NCBI GenBank assembly: GCA_037042915.1
Contig: CM073202.1
Span: 2,170,001-2,234,000, forward strand
Length of the DNA: 64,000 nucleotides
Reading direction: 5' to 3'
DNA from: Auricularia sp. M13
Lineage: Eukaryota; Basidiomycota; Agaricomycetes; Auriculariales; Auriculariaceae
The notes under the pieces were generated by a model, which was not told where the DNA came from, did no database searches, and saw nothing but the letters and a program-made list of their open reading frames with translations. Made by a program: the position numbers and the translations under genes. Below, piece after piece: positions 23,465 to 34,645 of the stretch (position 1 is the first letter of the stretch; each line of letters opens with the position of its first letter).

Positions 23465-25281
23465 ATGGCGACCGCGACGAGCACCCCCCAGCCCCAGAGT
23501 CAGCCGCCGGCGCCAGCGGCCAAGCGCGAGCGCGTCAACTCGAACGACCACCCGTACGCGATCAAGACGACGTCGACGGCGCTGCTCACCCGCTCCAACT
23601 CGTCCGGCAACCGGCCCCAGTCGACGCACTCCTACACCCCCATCTCGCCCTCGCCGTCGTCCCCGAGCATCAAGGGCTTCCACAGGGCGACGCGCAGCCT
23701 CTCAAACGCGAGCGCGACTGACCCGCCCAGGCCGCTGCCCATGCCGCCGTCGCCCGGCACGCCCGTCCGCTTTGCCAACGGCGGCGGCGACGCCAGCGAA
23801 GCGAGTCTGCCATCAGGCACAGCTCGACGCTGCCCACGCTCTCCTCGTCCCAGGCGGACGGCGACTCGCCTTCAGTCGCCAAGCTGCTGGCTCTGCCCGT
23901 ACGTTCCAACTTGTGCTCATGTGAAATAATGTGAATCGACACTAACGACGCGCGCAGGAAAACCCCAAGCTCTGGACGCCGTCTCACCTGGCCAACTACC
24001 TGACCTCAACGTTGCGCTTCAAGCAGGATGCCAGCCTGCCGGACCGCATCGCCCAGGACCTCTCGCACTTTGTCTACGAGCACAAGCTCACCGGCCGCGT
24101 CTTCCTGCGCCTGACCGAGACCGACCTGAACGACATGGGCGTGAACCCGCTCTGGCGCGACGCCCTGCTCAACAGCTCGCGCTCCCTGCGCAAGCGCGTG
24201 CTGCAGGGCCGCATCTGGGGATTCGGCTCGCCCGTCGCCGACTCGGAGAAGCGCAGCCGCCGCTTCCCGAGCACCGTCGACGAGTCTGAGAACGAGAACG
24301 ACGCCGCCGGAGGATGGCTCCTCCTCGCCCGTGCGCCCGGTCAACGGCGGCCACGTGCGCGTCGACTCGACCGGCCGCGTGCGCGCGATGGCCGCGTCGT
24401 TCGAGCGCACGGCGAGCACCGGCTCCTCGGACGGTGGCCACGCGCCGCGCACGCCGTCGCACGTGCGCGTTGACACCGGCAACGGCGGAGGCAACGAGAC
24501 GGACGAGGAGATTCTTTCCGCGAGCGACGTGTCCGACATCGAGCTGACGGAGGAGGAGGCAGCGCAGCTGCTGGCCGAGGTGGACGCCGCGAAGGCCGGC
24601 GCGCCGATGCCGCAGACGCCCGAGCCCATCCCCGTCCCGGACGTCGCGATCGTCGTCGAGCCCGAGCACGAGGCGGAGCCGAGCGTCGAGCAGCTGCTCG
24701 CGGCCGCCGGCGGCGCGAGCGCGTGGGAGGACGCGGACAACGAGGGCGACGGCGAGGCGAACGGCACCGCGAAGCGCCTCGTGCCGCCGCCCGTCAAGGA
24801 GATCACGCCCACCTCGCGCGGCGGCTCGCGCAAGGGCACCGCGAAGAGCCGCCCGGCGACCATCGGGCGCAAGAACGGCGCGCCGCTCGCCGACCTCTTC
24901 CGCGCCGAGCCCCCCGCGCCGCCGCCCAGCGAGCCCGTGGCGACCGCGGCGGAGGTGGCGGCGCTGCGCGCGCGCATCGCCGAGCTCGAGGACCGCGTCG
25001 AGCAGATTGCGCAGCGCGAGGCGGAGACGCGCCGCATGCTCGAGGAGGCGCGCGCCGCGCAGATCCAGCTCGAAATCGCGCACGTCCAGGCCGAGCTCGC
25101 GCGTGAACAGCGCGAGCAGGAGGAGGAGCGCGAGAAGGCCGAGCGCGCGCGCGAGGAGCACGGCATGCTCACCCCGTCCATCGGCCAGATCCCCACCTAC
25201 GCCGTGCTCGTCGGCGTCGGCCTCTGCGCCGTCATCGTGCGCAGCGTGCTCAAGAAATTTGCCATCGGACGCGCGCGGTAG
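23465..25281 (+). CDS. SAM-domain, coiled-coil, tail-anchored protein
   Basis: Probable scaffold protein at an intracellular membrane. The ATG at 23465 gives MATATSTPQPQSQPPAPAAK, then a disordered Ser/Pro-rich N-terminus, one intron at about 23899-23958, and a SAM domain (LWTPSHLANYLTSTLRFKQD, ARDLSHFVYE-like helix, GRVFLRLTETDLNDMGV, ALLNSSRSLRKRVL). After an acidic middle comes a long coiled coil (EVAALRARIAELEDRVEQIA through REQEEEREKAERAREEHG). The C-terminus has one hydrophobic segment, YAVLVGVGLCAVIVRSVLKK, close to the stop at 25281, as in tail-anchored proteins. Two one-base frame slips (about 23800 and 24310, both in GC-rich runs) interrupt the reading. Only about 77 bases separate its ATG from that of the divergent RhoGEF. 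Confidence 0.75.
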
Positions 25282-25645
25282 GCATCTGTACAGCTAACGA
25301 CTTTTCCTTTGCATGTTGGCTTGCTGCTGCTGCCGTCCGCTCCTTATACCACGGTTCCCTGTCTTGATTTGCTGTCTGCTCTCCGCCTGTATGTATTGCT
25401 CTCACGCCCGTGCCATGCCCCACCTTTATGACCTGTAACGATTTTTTTTGACTCTCACCACATCCGGTGTCCGCCCTGTACATAGTAATAGGGCAGCTTC
25501 AATGGCATTCCGTCATACACGTTCACGATTGTTCTTGTTCTTGAAAGGCATGTCCTTATTACTGGATAGAAAGCCCAGCTTCATAACTTTACACGACGGC
25601 AGCGGCGAACAAGAAAATAAAGCAGCAGAAGGAACGCGACGAGAT
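25282..25645. other. 3' intergenic region between convergent genes
   Basis: Holds the 3' ends of the SAM-domain gene (plus) and RPT2 (minus). T-rich stretches occur (for example around 25441-25450); no gene is seen. Confidence 0.5.
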
Positions 25646-27171
25646 CTAGAGGTAGAGGCCCTCGGGCGTGCCCTCGTTCTTGCGGTAGAGCACCTTCTCG
25701 CGGGCGGTCGTAAAGTCCTGCTTGGTGACGCGCATTCTCCGTTCGCGGAGGGCGAGGAGGCCAGCCTCTGTGCAGACGGCCTTGATGTCGGCGCCGGAGA
25801 GGTCGTCCTTGGTCATGACGAACTCCTCGAGGTCGACGTCCTCGGAGAGGCTCATGCGGCTGGTGTGCAGGCGGAAGATGTGGCGCTTCGTCTTGACGTC
25901 GGGCAGCGGGAACTCGATCTTGCGGTCGATGCGGCCGGGGCGGATGAGCGCGGGGTCAAGCGACTCGATCTTGTTGGTCGCCATGATGACCTTGACGTCG
26001 CCGCGCGTGTCGAAGCCGTCGAGCTGGTTGAGCAGCTCGAGCATCGTGCGCTGGATCTCGCGCTCGCCGCCCGACGTCGAGTCGTACCGCTTCGTGCCGA
26101 TCGCGTCAATCTCGTCGATGAACACGATGCTCGGCGCGTGCTCCTCGGCCACGCGGAACAGCTCGCGCACCAGCTTGGGCCCGTCGCCGAGGTATTTCTG
26201 GATCAGCTCCGAGCCCACGATGCGCAGGAAGGTCGCGGAGGTCTGGTTTGCCACCGCCTTGGCCAGCAGCGTCTTGCCCGTCCCCGGCACGCCATACAGG
26301 ATGACGCCCTTCGGCGGCTTTATGCCCATCTCCTCGTACAGTTCGGGATGTGTGAGCGGGAGCTCTACGGATTCCTGAAGCGCGCCGCGTCAGCATATGC
26401 AGCGCTCGGAGCGAATAGCCCGCGAGCCGACTAACCTTTATTTCTTGAATTTGCTGTTCCAGGCCGCCAATGTCCGCGTAACTCTCCGTGGGCGCCTTGT
26501 CGAGTTTCATGACGCTGACCATGGGGTCGGTGTCATCCTGCAAGACACCAATGATGGCCTGGGTCTTGTGGTGCAGCAGGACGGAGCAGCCGGGCTCGAG
26601 CAGGTCCTTGTCGACAAAGCTCATGATGGAGACGTAGGACTCGGGTCCGAGGCCGTGGAGATGATGGCGTGGTCGTCGTCGATGATTTCCTCGAGCGTGC
26701 CGACGGCCATGGGGGAGCCGCGCAGGTCGTCGACGCGCGTGCGCTCCTCCTCGTTCTTGTCCTCAATGGCGGTCTCGGGGCGCAGACGCTCCTGGTTAGT
26801 GATGTACTCCTCCTCCATGAGCAGGTAGTCCTTGATGCGCTCCATTTGAGCAGCCGCAGCCTGCAGCGCGTCGTCGGGAACACCTGGGGCAGCTTTTTCG
26901 ACGGGTCCGGGCCGCGCTTCTTCTTCTTGCCCACGCGCGTCGGCAACGGCGGCTCCCATTTCTTCTTCTGCTCGGCGTTCTTCTGCTCGCGGTCGTCGTC
27001 GTCAGCGGCGGCGAACGCGCGTGTCATTGCATGCCACCGTGCGCGCGCACCTTGTTCTGGTCGCCCTGGCCCTGCTGGCCGCCGTTGGGCGGGAGTCCGG
27101 ATGGCGCGTTACCCTGCGCAGCACAGTGAGCACCGACTCTGGACGCTGGGCGCAGACGGCGGGCGCACCAT
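25646..27171 (-). CDS. RPT2: 26S proteasome regulatory ATPase subunit Rpt2 (S4/PSMC1)
   Basis: AAA+ ATPase of the 19S base that unfolds substrates and opens the 20S gate. Exon 1 is only the ATG (27169-27171); a 55-base intron (27114-27168) follows. The protein continues [20 protein letters not shown], so the start MGN matches the N-myristoylation signal known for Rpt2. Next are [20 protein letters not shown] and [19 protein letters not shown]. The ATPase has [18 protein letters not shown] (Walker A), [14 protein letters not shown] (Walker B) and [17 protein letters not shown] (arginine fingers). The protein ends GTPEGLYL, a C-terminal HbYX motif that docks into the 20S ring. Two single-base gaps in short A or G runs (about 26845 and 26650) break the frame. 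Because the gene is single-copy and essential in yeast, these are almost certainly sequence errors. Confidence 0.97.
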
Positions 27172-27257
27172 TGAGTGTGGACGAGAGCAAAGGATGTGGA
27201 GGTGACGCGTCCTGCCGGACTCTGAATACGTCTTGGCTTCAGGTCCCGCTGCACGCA

Positions 27258-28473
27258 ATGGCCACCGCCCACCCGCCGCCCACCTTTATTCCTGCAGGTA
27301 CACGCACCGCTGCGGCGTTGTCTGTGCGTGCTGACCAAGCGCATGCAGACGACGATGACGACCTCGACGAGGACGCCCTGCCCGCGTTCTCGCACCCTGC
27401 CATGGCCGCCTCGCCCACCGTGCCCGCGGCCAACAAGGGCAAGGGACGTGCCACCAGCCCCATAGCGCCCTCCGCCGGCGCCCCGAGCGCACAGGGCGCG
27501 CTCTCGGGCAACATTGGCAGTGGTTCGTCGCAGCAGAAGAAACCCGCGCGCCAAACCGTCGCCGGTGTGCGAGTCGAGACTCGGTGCGTGTATCCGCGAT
27601 TATAGTGTTCTGGCTGACTCTGAGACCAGTAACACGGGCGTCGACACGCTCGACGAGCCCGTCACGACGACCATTGTGCGTGCGCGGTTATGCTGTCGTG
27701 GCCAGTTCCGCAGTCCGAGACCCTGACCTTCGCCCTCACCGCCAGGCGCGCGACTTGCTCTCCATTTACACAAAACTCGTGCAAGTGCTGTACCCGATTC
27801 GAAGTGGCGAGGGACGCGAGGTTTTGCGGTGCGCGCTGGGCTCGCTCGATCACTTTGAACCCGCGCTCAATTACCCACCGCTGCAGAGACTGGGACCTAT
27901 GGGGCCCGCTCATTCTGTGCCTTATGCTCGGTGTTATGCTTTCGCTAAATGCATGCATTTCATCCAAGTGCTTGGAATTTAGGCTCACCATTTTCTTCTC
28001 AGGCACCAGAGAACCAGGCGCTGGGCGTCTTCACCGGCGTCGTTGTCCTCATCTCGGTCGGCTCGGTCGTAGTCACCGTACAAGCCAAATTGCTAGGAGG
28101 AAGAGTGTGCGTGGCTCCTCCACCGTGATTCCTAGCTTCACTCAAACTGCACATACATCCAGTTCCTTCTTCCAGGGCCTCTGCGTGCTGGGCTACTGCG
28201 TCGCCCCACTCGACATCGCCGCGCTCGTCTCGACCTTCGTACGAATGATGTGGGTGCGGCTACCCATCACCCTCGCAGCCTGGGCGTGGTGCGTCTGGGG
28301 TACGTTTGCCGCTCATCTAATCTAGCCTTCCTCCTGCATTGAGCTGACGGCTATGTGCAGCCGCAGTCAACTTCCTGGACGGGACAAAGATCGAGGCGCA
28401 GCGCATCCTGCTGGCTGTCTACCCGCTCGTCCTGTTCTACTTCATCCTCGCCTGGATGATCATCATAGAATGA
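27258..28473 (+). CDS. YIP4: Yip1-domain Golgi protein, YIPF6/Yip4-like
   Basis: Multispanning Golgi membrane protein of the Yip family, which interacts with Rab/Ypt GTPases in vesicle traffic. The ATG at 27258 opens a disordered cytosolic N-terminus (MATAHPPPTFIPAGTRTAAA) with an acidic stretch (DDDDDLDEDALPAFSHP). Then come NTGVDTLDEPVTTTI and ARDLLSIYTKLVQVLYP, and the Yip1 core begins DWDLWGPLILCLMLGVML. Hydrophobic segments follow: LGVFTGVVVLISVGSVVVTV, GLCVLGYCVAPLDIAALVS, LPITLAAWAWCVW and ILLAVYPLVLFYFILAWMII, about five in total. The intron at 27951-28002 has a GC donor. The stop is at 28473. Its ATG is 86 bases from that of the divergent RPT2 gene, so the two must share a promoter. 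Confidence 0.9.
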
Positions 28474-28679
28474 ACGACGGACCCACGAACCCACGAATCG
28501 CTGTCTTGTAAACTTCTTGCAACCCGTACTAAATATTACCTTCCGTGTCATCTTGGGAGTTCAGTGTGACAGTCATGGCGCACATGTGCCAGTGCTGTGT
28601 ACACTTCTGCCTCGGGGGCGGGGCAGGCCCCTGTCGTGATTGCGAATTTCTCCTTTCGCGCTTTCCAGACGGCTGCAAG

Positions 28680-30937
28680 ATGCCTGCAAGCGACACCGAC
28701 TGTCTTGCGGTAAATGCCTTCGAACAACGAGGCGGATGCTGTAACTACTGTGTATCTGACGGATGATAGAATTACGAGGTGGGCAGGCTGCTCAAGACGG
28801 ATGCCTCCTCGGGCGCGCGCATCCACGAGGCCGTCTGCAAACGCGGGCGCATCCGCGGGCGCACCGTTGCGCTCAAAATGGCGCGTCCCAATCCCTCCTG
28901 CCTCTCTCCCATACCTTCGTGACATTAACGCGAATACTGCACCGTATGTCATTAGACGACCGTCACCAGCAGCGACGGCCTCGCGCAGCTGGACGCGTCG
29001 AGCGCGCTGCACAGGCGGCTGCACCACCCGGCCGTCGTCACGCTCTTCTCGGCCTTCCACGATGTCGCCAGCGGCGCGTTCTGCGAGGTCCTCGAGCTCT
29101 GCCCCGGCGGCAGCCTTGCGGACAGGGGCCGCAACGGGCAAACGAAGGAGGTGCTGCGCCCGGTCGTCGAGGCGCTCGTGTACCTCGAGCGCCAGGGCGT
29201 GCGGCACGGCGCCGTTGCGCCGGAGAATGTGTTCTTCGCTGAAGGAGGGCGCGCGGTGCGTATTCGTTATGGTGGCCGGGGAAAGAGCGCGCTGATGTTC
29301 TGTTTGTGTTGGGAGCAGAAGTTGGGAGGGTTCCGCAAGGCGAGGAACGTGGCGGTTGATGATTCGGAGCTTGTCGGGGGAGCGGGCTCGCGGTGGTCGC
29401 AGGATTTGTATGATTTTGGATGCTTGGTCGAGTGGATGCTGGGAGACGAACTGGTACGTCGTTCTCTGCCGCAGATGGACCTGTGATGACGATCAATCCA
29501 GTCGACGTCGCTTGAGGGCCGTAATCTAGTGGTGCAGCTCAAGGAGAAGGTACGCCGTGACTCGCAAGAGAACCGTCGGACCTGTCACTGACTCTGTTGC
29601 CCACTAACAGAACGCCGGCCAAATCCCGCTGAGCGACGTCCTCTCGCATCCGTTTTTCGCCGCGCAAAGCCCAACCGAGAAGAGCTCGTCATCCGTCCGC
29701 TCCGTCAGGTTTTCATTTTCGCCGCTGGTCGACGAACCCAGTGCGTCGCGGAAGCCGTCCAGCACCGGGTCGATATTGCGCGATATCAGCAACCTGCAGT
29801 CCGTGGCGAGCAGCCTCAAAGCGACCAAGCACAAAACTTCCATGAATGCAGAAACTAGAATTGTGCCGGTGACAAAGCCATCGACAGAGCTTCAACTGTC
29901 GTATCCACCTTCTCCGCCAAGCACCAGCGGCCCGATGTCACCCAAGCAACCCGCAATAGACGACGCAGAGCACCAAGATATCATCGAGCAACATCAGCCC
30001 CCACTGGCGGGCAGAGACGCCCAGAACCATTCTCGACGAGTCCGCTCGAGCCGCAGGTGTTCAAGCTAGGACACGGAAGCCTGGCAATCCAGCAGTCGCG
30101 CGCCCTCCTGGTCGACCTTCGCGAAGGCGCGCGGCGCAAAGGGAAGAAGGGCGATGAGGTCTTGCTCATCAGCAAAGACGGGCACAACGTGAGTCCAGAA
30201 GTCGCCGCAGCGTCCATGTCACGCTACCCGCTAGACGCATTGCGGCAGGTGCAGATATACGGCGCGCCGCATCTGAGCGTGCCCTGCGTGCTCTCGGAAC
30301 CGCGCGAGACGTACAGTTTGGAGGAGCTTCCGGAGCAATATTGGCAGACGTATGAGTTCGCGGCTGACTTTGTCGCCGCGGTCAAGAAGCGCAGGCCAAG
30401 GGTAAGCATTGCGATGAACAGACATAAAGATTGCTGATCTGGCATGGTGCAGGCAATTTTTCTTCTCGAGGATGCACAGTGCACACTGATGTCCAACGGT
30501 CCACCAGGCGATGTCGAGATCAAGTTTTATCGCGAGCGGCAGAAGCTGGATAAACAACGCAGCAACGCCAGAGCCAGACGCCGCGATTACGCGTCCATGT
30601 TTCGCGGGCAAAGCAGACTGTCGAGATTGCGACCTTTGGGATGGAAGGCAATTCGGTCAAGAAGACGTGTGCGTTCAGACTGGACGCAAGACTTGGGCTG
30701 GGGCGCGACGACGAGCTGGAGTTGAGCACGGAGGAGCGTAGATGCATGGTGTTGAGCATGAAGTGCATCGCGCTGTCTGCGGCGTTCGAGAATTTAGGAT
30801 TCGGAGAATATGGGGACAGAGATGGCGCAGAGGAGTGCGAGAGACCAGCAGAGCGGACTGAAACGAACGAGGGCGCCTCGAGCTCGCGCCTGTCGGTCAG
30901 GATAGAGCCACGGCCGCGCTGGTCGCCTGCAGGGTGA
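28680..30937 (+). CDS. PLK4/SAK-like protein: degenerate kinase domain plus cryptic-polo-box-like region
   Basis: The ATG at 28680 (MPASDTDCLA) joins through an intron to NYEVGRLLKTDASSGARIHE. The kinase fold is recognisable (RTVALKM keeps the ATP-binding Lys; LELCPGGSL is the hinge), but key residues are missing. The HRD-x-K-P-E-N catalytic loop reads RHGAVAPENVFF, with the catalytic Asp and Lys both replaced. The DFG position reads KLGGFRKA. There is no Gly-rich GxGxxG loop. A linker follows with PLSDVLSHPFF at the kinase end, then a region I match to the PLK4 cryptic polo box: LAIQQSRALLVDLREGARRK, KGKKGDEVLLIS, HLSVPCVLSEP, PEQYWQTYEFAADFVAAVKK. One intron (28881-28955) has a GC donor. 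Frame slips in a C run (about 30004) and a G run (about 30607) look like consensus errors. Probably a scaffold or regulator rather than an active kinase. Confidence 0.7.
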
Positions 30938-31138
30938 CGAACTTGTGATCATAGACGATGAATGCGAGCTGAGGGCCGGCAGCAGAGCATGTACGTGCCA
31001 GCAGCTTGTTGAGGATGATGGGAGAGGTCAAGGAACACGCAACTGTTGAAACCCCGCAAAACGCGTGACTTCGCACGTCTGGTTTGTTGACGCGGCAAAC
31101 AAACGCATTCCTCGTCGGTGGCGCGTTCTCCCAGCAGC

Positions 31139-32916
31139 ATGCCGCGCGAAATCGTGACTATTTCTCTTGGGCAATGTGGAAACCAAAGTGAGTCGCGAAA
31201 GAGGTTCATACGGCAGGTTTCCAACGACACCTACAGTGGGCTCTGTATTCTGGCAGCGCCTGTGCGCTGAGCACGGAATCAGCAAAGACGGCCTTCTCGA
31301 AGACTGGGCCACGAGCCTGGCGACAGAAAAGACGTGTTTTTCTACCAGGTTCGTTCTCTGGCGGTCCGCGTACTCGCAGTTTTGTTCATCCGCGGTGCTT
31401 GTCAGGCGGACGACGAACGTTACATTCCCCGCGCTATCATGGTCGACCTGGAGCCCCGAGTTTGTCAAATGATGATTGTACTGCGCCTGCTTCTTACTGC
31501 TGCTAAAGGTTGTGAACAATATCCTATCCGGACCCTACTCTAATCTCTACAACCCGGAGAATATCTTCCTGTCCAAGGATGGCGGCGGCGCGGGAAACAA
31601 CTGGGCCATGGGCTACACACTCGGAGAAAGCGTATATGAGGACCTTATGGAGATGATAGAGCGCGAAGCCGAGGGCAGCGACTCGCTCGAGGTGCGCGCC
31701 TCCCCGACTCGCCAGATCCGCAGTGCTGATCATGAGCGTCGTCCCATAGGCATTTATGCTCATGCACTCGATAGCCGGTGGTACAGGCTCCGGTCTGGGC
31801 TCGTACCTCCTCGAGCGGTTGAATGACCGCTTCCCAAAGAAGCTCATCCAGACGTACTCCGTGTTCCCGAACCACCACGAGCCGGATGTCGTTGTGCAGC
31901 CGTATAACTCGCTCCTGACCCTGAAGCGACTCACGAATCACGCCGACTCGGTCGTCGTTGTCGACAATGCCGCGCTGGCGCGTATCGCGGCGGACAGACT
32001 GCACGTGCAGGACCCGAGCTTCGACCAGACGAACCAACTTGTCAGTGGCCCGCTGTAACTCTGAGGCACGCGAGGTGTTCACTGACCGTTGACGCGACAG
32101 GTTTCCACGGTCATGGCGGCGAGCACACAGCCCCTCCGCTTCCCGGGTTACATGAACAACGACCTCGTCGGCATCGTCGCGTCGCTCATCCCCACCCCGC
32201 GTTGCCATTTCCTGATAACCTCCTACACGCCGTTCACCGGCGACCAGATTGACAAGGCCAAATCTGTCAGAAAGACGACCGTGCTCGACGTCATGCGCCG
32301 TCTGCTGCAGCCCAAGAATAGGATGGTGTCCACGGTCCCGAGCAAAACCGCCTGCTACATTTCGCTGCTTAACATTATCCAAGGCGACATCGATTTCGCA
32401 GACGTACGCATTCTGGCTGGCTGCGCTCGTTCCTGCACTTACGACGCGCACAGATACAACAATCGTTAATCCGGATTCGCGACCGTCAGCTCGTCAACTT
32501 CATCCCTTGGGGCCCGGCATCGCCGCACGTGGTGCCGACGCGCATCTCGCCGTACATTCAGACGAGCCACCGCGTGAGCGGGCTCATGCTCGCGAACCAC
32601 ACGAGCATCGCGTCGGTGTGTTCCTCTTTCCTCGCGCGCCGCGGTTCTATCCGTGCTGAGAAGCATTGTAGCTCTTCCATCGCATGCTGGACCAGTATGA
32701 CCGTCTCCGGAAGCGGAACGCGTTCCTCGAGCAGTATAAGAAGGAGTCGATCTTTGCGGACGGGCTGGACGAGTTCGACGACTCGCGGTGCGTATTACGA
32801 CCACGTATGTTCGCGGAGGGGTCCAACTGACGCGCTCCGGCAGGGCCACTGTGGACGAGCTGCTCAAGGAGTATAAGGCGTGCGAAAGCCCGGACTACAT
32901 CTCGTATGGCTCATGA
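31139..32916 (+). CDS. TUB4: Gamma-tubulin
   Basis: GTP-binding tubulin that nucleates microtubules at the spindle pole body in the gamma-tubulin complex. Begins [16 protein letters not shown] at the ATG at 31139. Then come [78 protein letters not shown], the tubulin signature [40 protein letters not shown] and [20 protein letters not shown]. It ends [16 protein letters not shown] with the stop at 32916. About eight small introns remove cleanly with intact frames. The N-terminal Gln-Cys-Gly-Asn-Gln nucleotide motif and the T4 loop are conserved, so the product should be functional. Confidence 0.96.
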
Positions 32917-33291
32917 TCCAGTTCTGCGGCGGTCCGGAAGGACAGCGGCGCATGTGAGAACCAGCACACCTTCACCATGGTCGCGCATGCGCTGGGCAAT
33001 AAGCCCAACATCCTGCATCGCCGTCGTTGCGCGCCGTCCGACGCGGGTCGTATTGTCGATTCTACCAAGGCCAGCAAGCACCGAAAGCAGTGCATTCATC
33101 TCTGAGGATCTGAGCATGCGCAACCCAATGTCGGATTATCACATTTACCCAACGAATCATATATACCCAATTTACTCCCTGCCAATTTGCGCTGGACTTG
33201 CAGCCCAATGACCAGTTGAACTCAACAATATTAATGCGATCGCTCAATGAAATATGCATACCGCGCGTCATCCTCTTGCTCGCGATCCACG
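32917..33291. other. Spacer between gamma-tubulin and deaminase genes
   Basis: About 375 bases, AT-richer toward 33120-33240; presumably the 3' UTR of gamma-tubulin and the promoter of the next plus-strand gene. No coding is seen. Confidence 0.5.
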
Positions 33292-34539
33292 ATGTCAATT
33301 GCCGGACCTGCAGCGGCTGCTCTCGCGTCTCTGAAGCGATTCGAACGCGTCTTTATCGCGTTATTGCCCAAAGCCGAGCTGCACGCGCATCTGAATGGCT
33401 GTATACCTTTGGACACCCTGCGAGAGCTGGCTCGCGACTACGCGCCGCCAGAAGGCGAGCCGCACGTAGATCTGACTGCACTGGCCGAGGGCGTTCCTCT
33501 CAACGAGATCCACGACTTCTTTGGGCTGTTCCCTGCTATCTATGCGCTGACTGCGACGCCCGACTCGTTGCGCATCGCGACGCGCGCTGTCTTGCAAGAG
33601 TTCCTCGGAGATGAGGCTGCGAACCAGGGATGCGCGTATCTAGAGCTCAGGACGACACCGCGCGCGACTAAGGCTATGACGCGCGAGAGTATCTCCTGGC
33701 TGTGCTCGACGAGGTCGAGCTGTATCCCAAGAGCAAGACGGCTTTGCTTGTCAGTGTGGACAGAAGGATGGAGGAGACGGTCGTTGCGGAGGTTGTGGAT
33801 CTTGCGGTCTCGCTCAAGGCGGCCGGACGACGCGTCGTGGGCATCGATCTCTGCGGGGAGCCGCTTGTGAGTGCCACTGCGCAAACGCAGGCATGAAGTC
33901 TCATTGAGCATGCGCAGGCCGGCGACGTCGATATGCTCGTCAAGCATTTGACGAGGGCCAAAGAGGTCGGACTCGGCGTCACAGTTCACATTGCGGAGGT
34001 ACGTGCCCTGCCTGGCGCTTGCAGATGAACTCATGATGATACGACGCAGACGAGCGCCAATACAGCGGAGGATACACGGGCTCTCCTGTCCTTCAGGCCA
34101 ACACGGCTCGGGCACGCCACGTTCCTGAGCGACGAGGCGCGCGCTTTCGTGGAGGAACATCGCATCCCCGTGGAGATCTGCCTCACATCTAATCTCTTGT
34201 GCGTATCCGCTCAGCCTCGGGCTGAGACTGTCTGACAAGACTAGGTGCAAGACCGTGAGCAGTCTGGAAGACCACCACATCAAGCATTGGCTTCTTAGGG
34301 ACCATCCCGTCGTTATTTGCGTGAGTTTCTACCATTTGGGTGTGCGGGGACACCGGAACGGGGACTGACGGTGCGATTGATATCAGACGGATGACACGCT
34401 GCCGTTCCGGACGTCCCTGGCGGGCGAATACGCGCTGCTGCTGGCCAAGCCGCCGCTGGGACTGGGCCTGAGCGAGGCGGAGGTGACGGCGATCGCGGAG
34501 AGAGGGCTGGCGGCGCGGATGCAGGCGCTGGTGCTATGA
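33292..34539 (+). CDS. ADAL: Adenosine-deaminase-like protein (N6-methyl-AMP deaminase, ADAL type)
   Basis: Zinc hydrolase of the adenosine/AMP deaminase superfamily; ADAL/MAPDA enzymes remove N6-modified amino groups from AMP derivatives in the cytosol. The ATG at 33292 gives MSIAGPAAAALASLKRFE, then LPKAELHAHLNGCI with the metal-binding HxH, then CAYLELRTTPR. Later motifs are GIDLCGEPL (in place of the canonical xGxE region), VGLGVTVHIAE, RLGHATFLSD, IPVEICLTSNLL and TDDTLPFRTSLAGEY with the catalytic Asp pair. The C-terminus RGLAARMQALVL stops at 34539. A one-base slip near 33685, turning a likely GAGGAG into GAGAG, breaks the frame between MTRE and YLLAVLDEVELYPKSKTALL. The LNG after HxH favours ADAL over classical adenosine deaminase. 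Confidence 0.85.
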
Positions 34540-34645
34540 CATTGTAAAGCAGACGGGTCCAAGACCGGCTGTGTTCCAACTCAGCACTTTGAGATTTTCT
34601 CTTGCTTGCCTTGCTTACTCTCGCAAACGCACAACACTATCCAAC

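Noticed and set aside
23464-23467. Overlapping divergent ATGs sharing a CATG
   Set aside because: The minus-strand ATG at 23466 leads into a frame that does not fit the RhoGEF N-terminus; the ATG at 23387 with MKLKKYLSAQ is the better start.
24006-25196. A 396-codon open frame on the minus strand
   Set aside because: It lies exactly antisense to the SAM/coiled-coil gene, whose GC-rich third positions keep opposite frames open; its translation is Ser/Ala low complexity with no domain.
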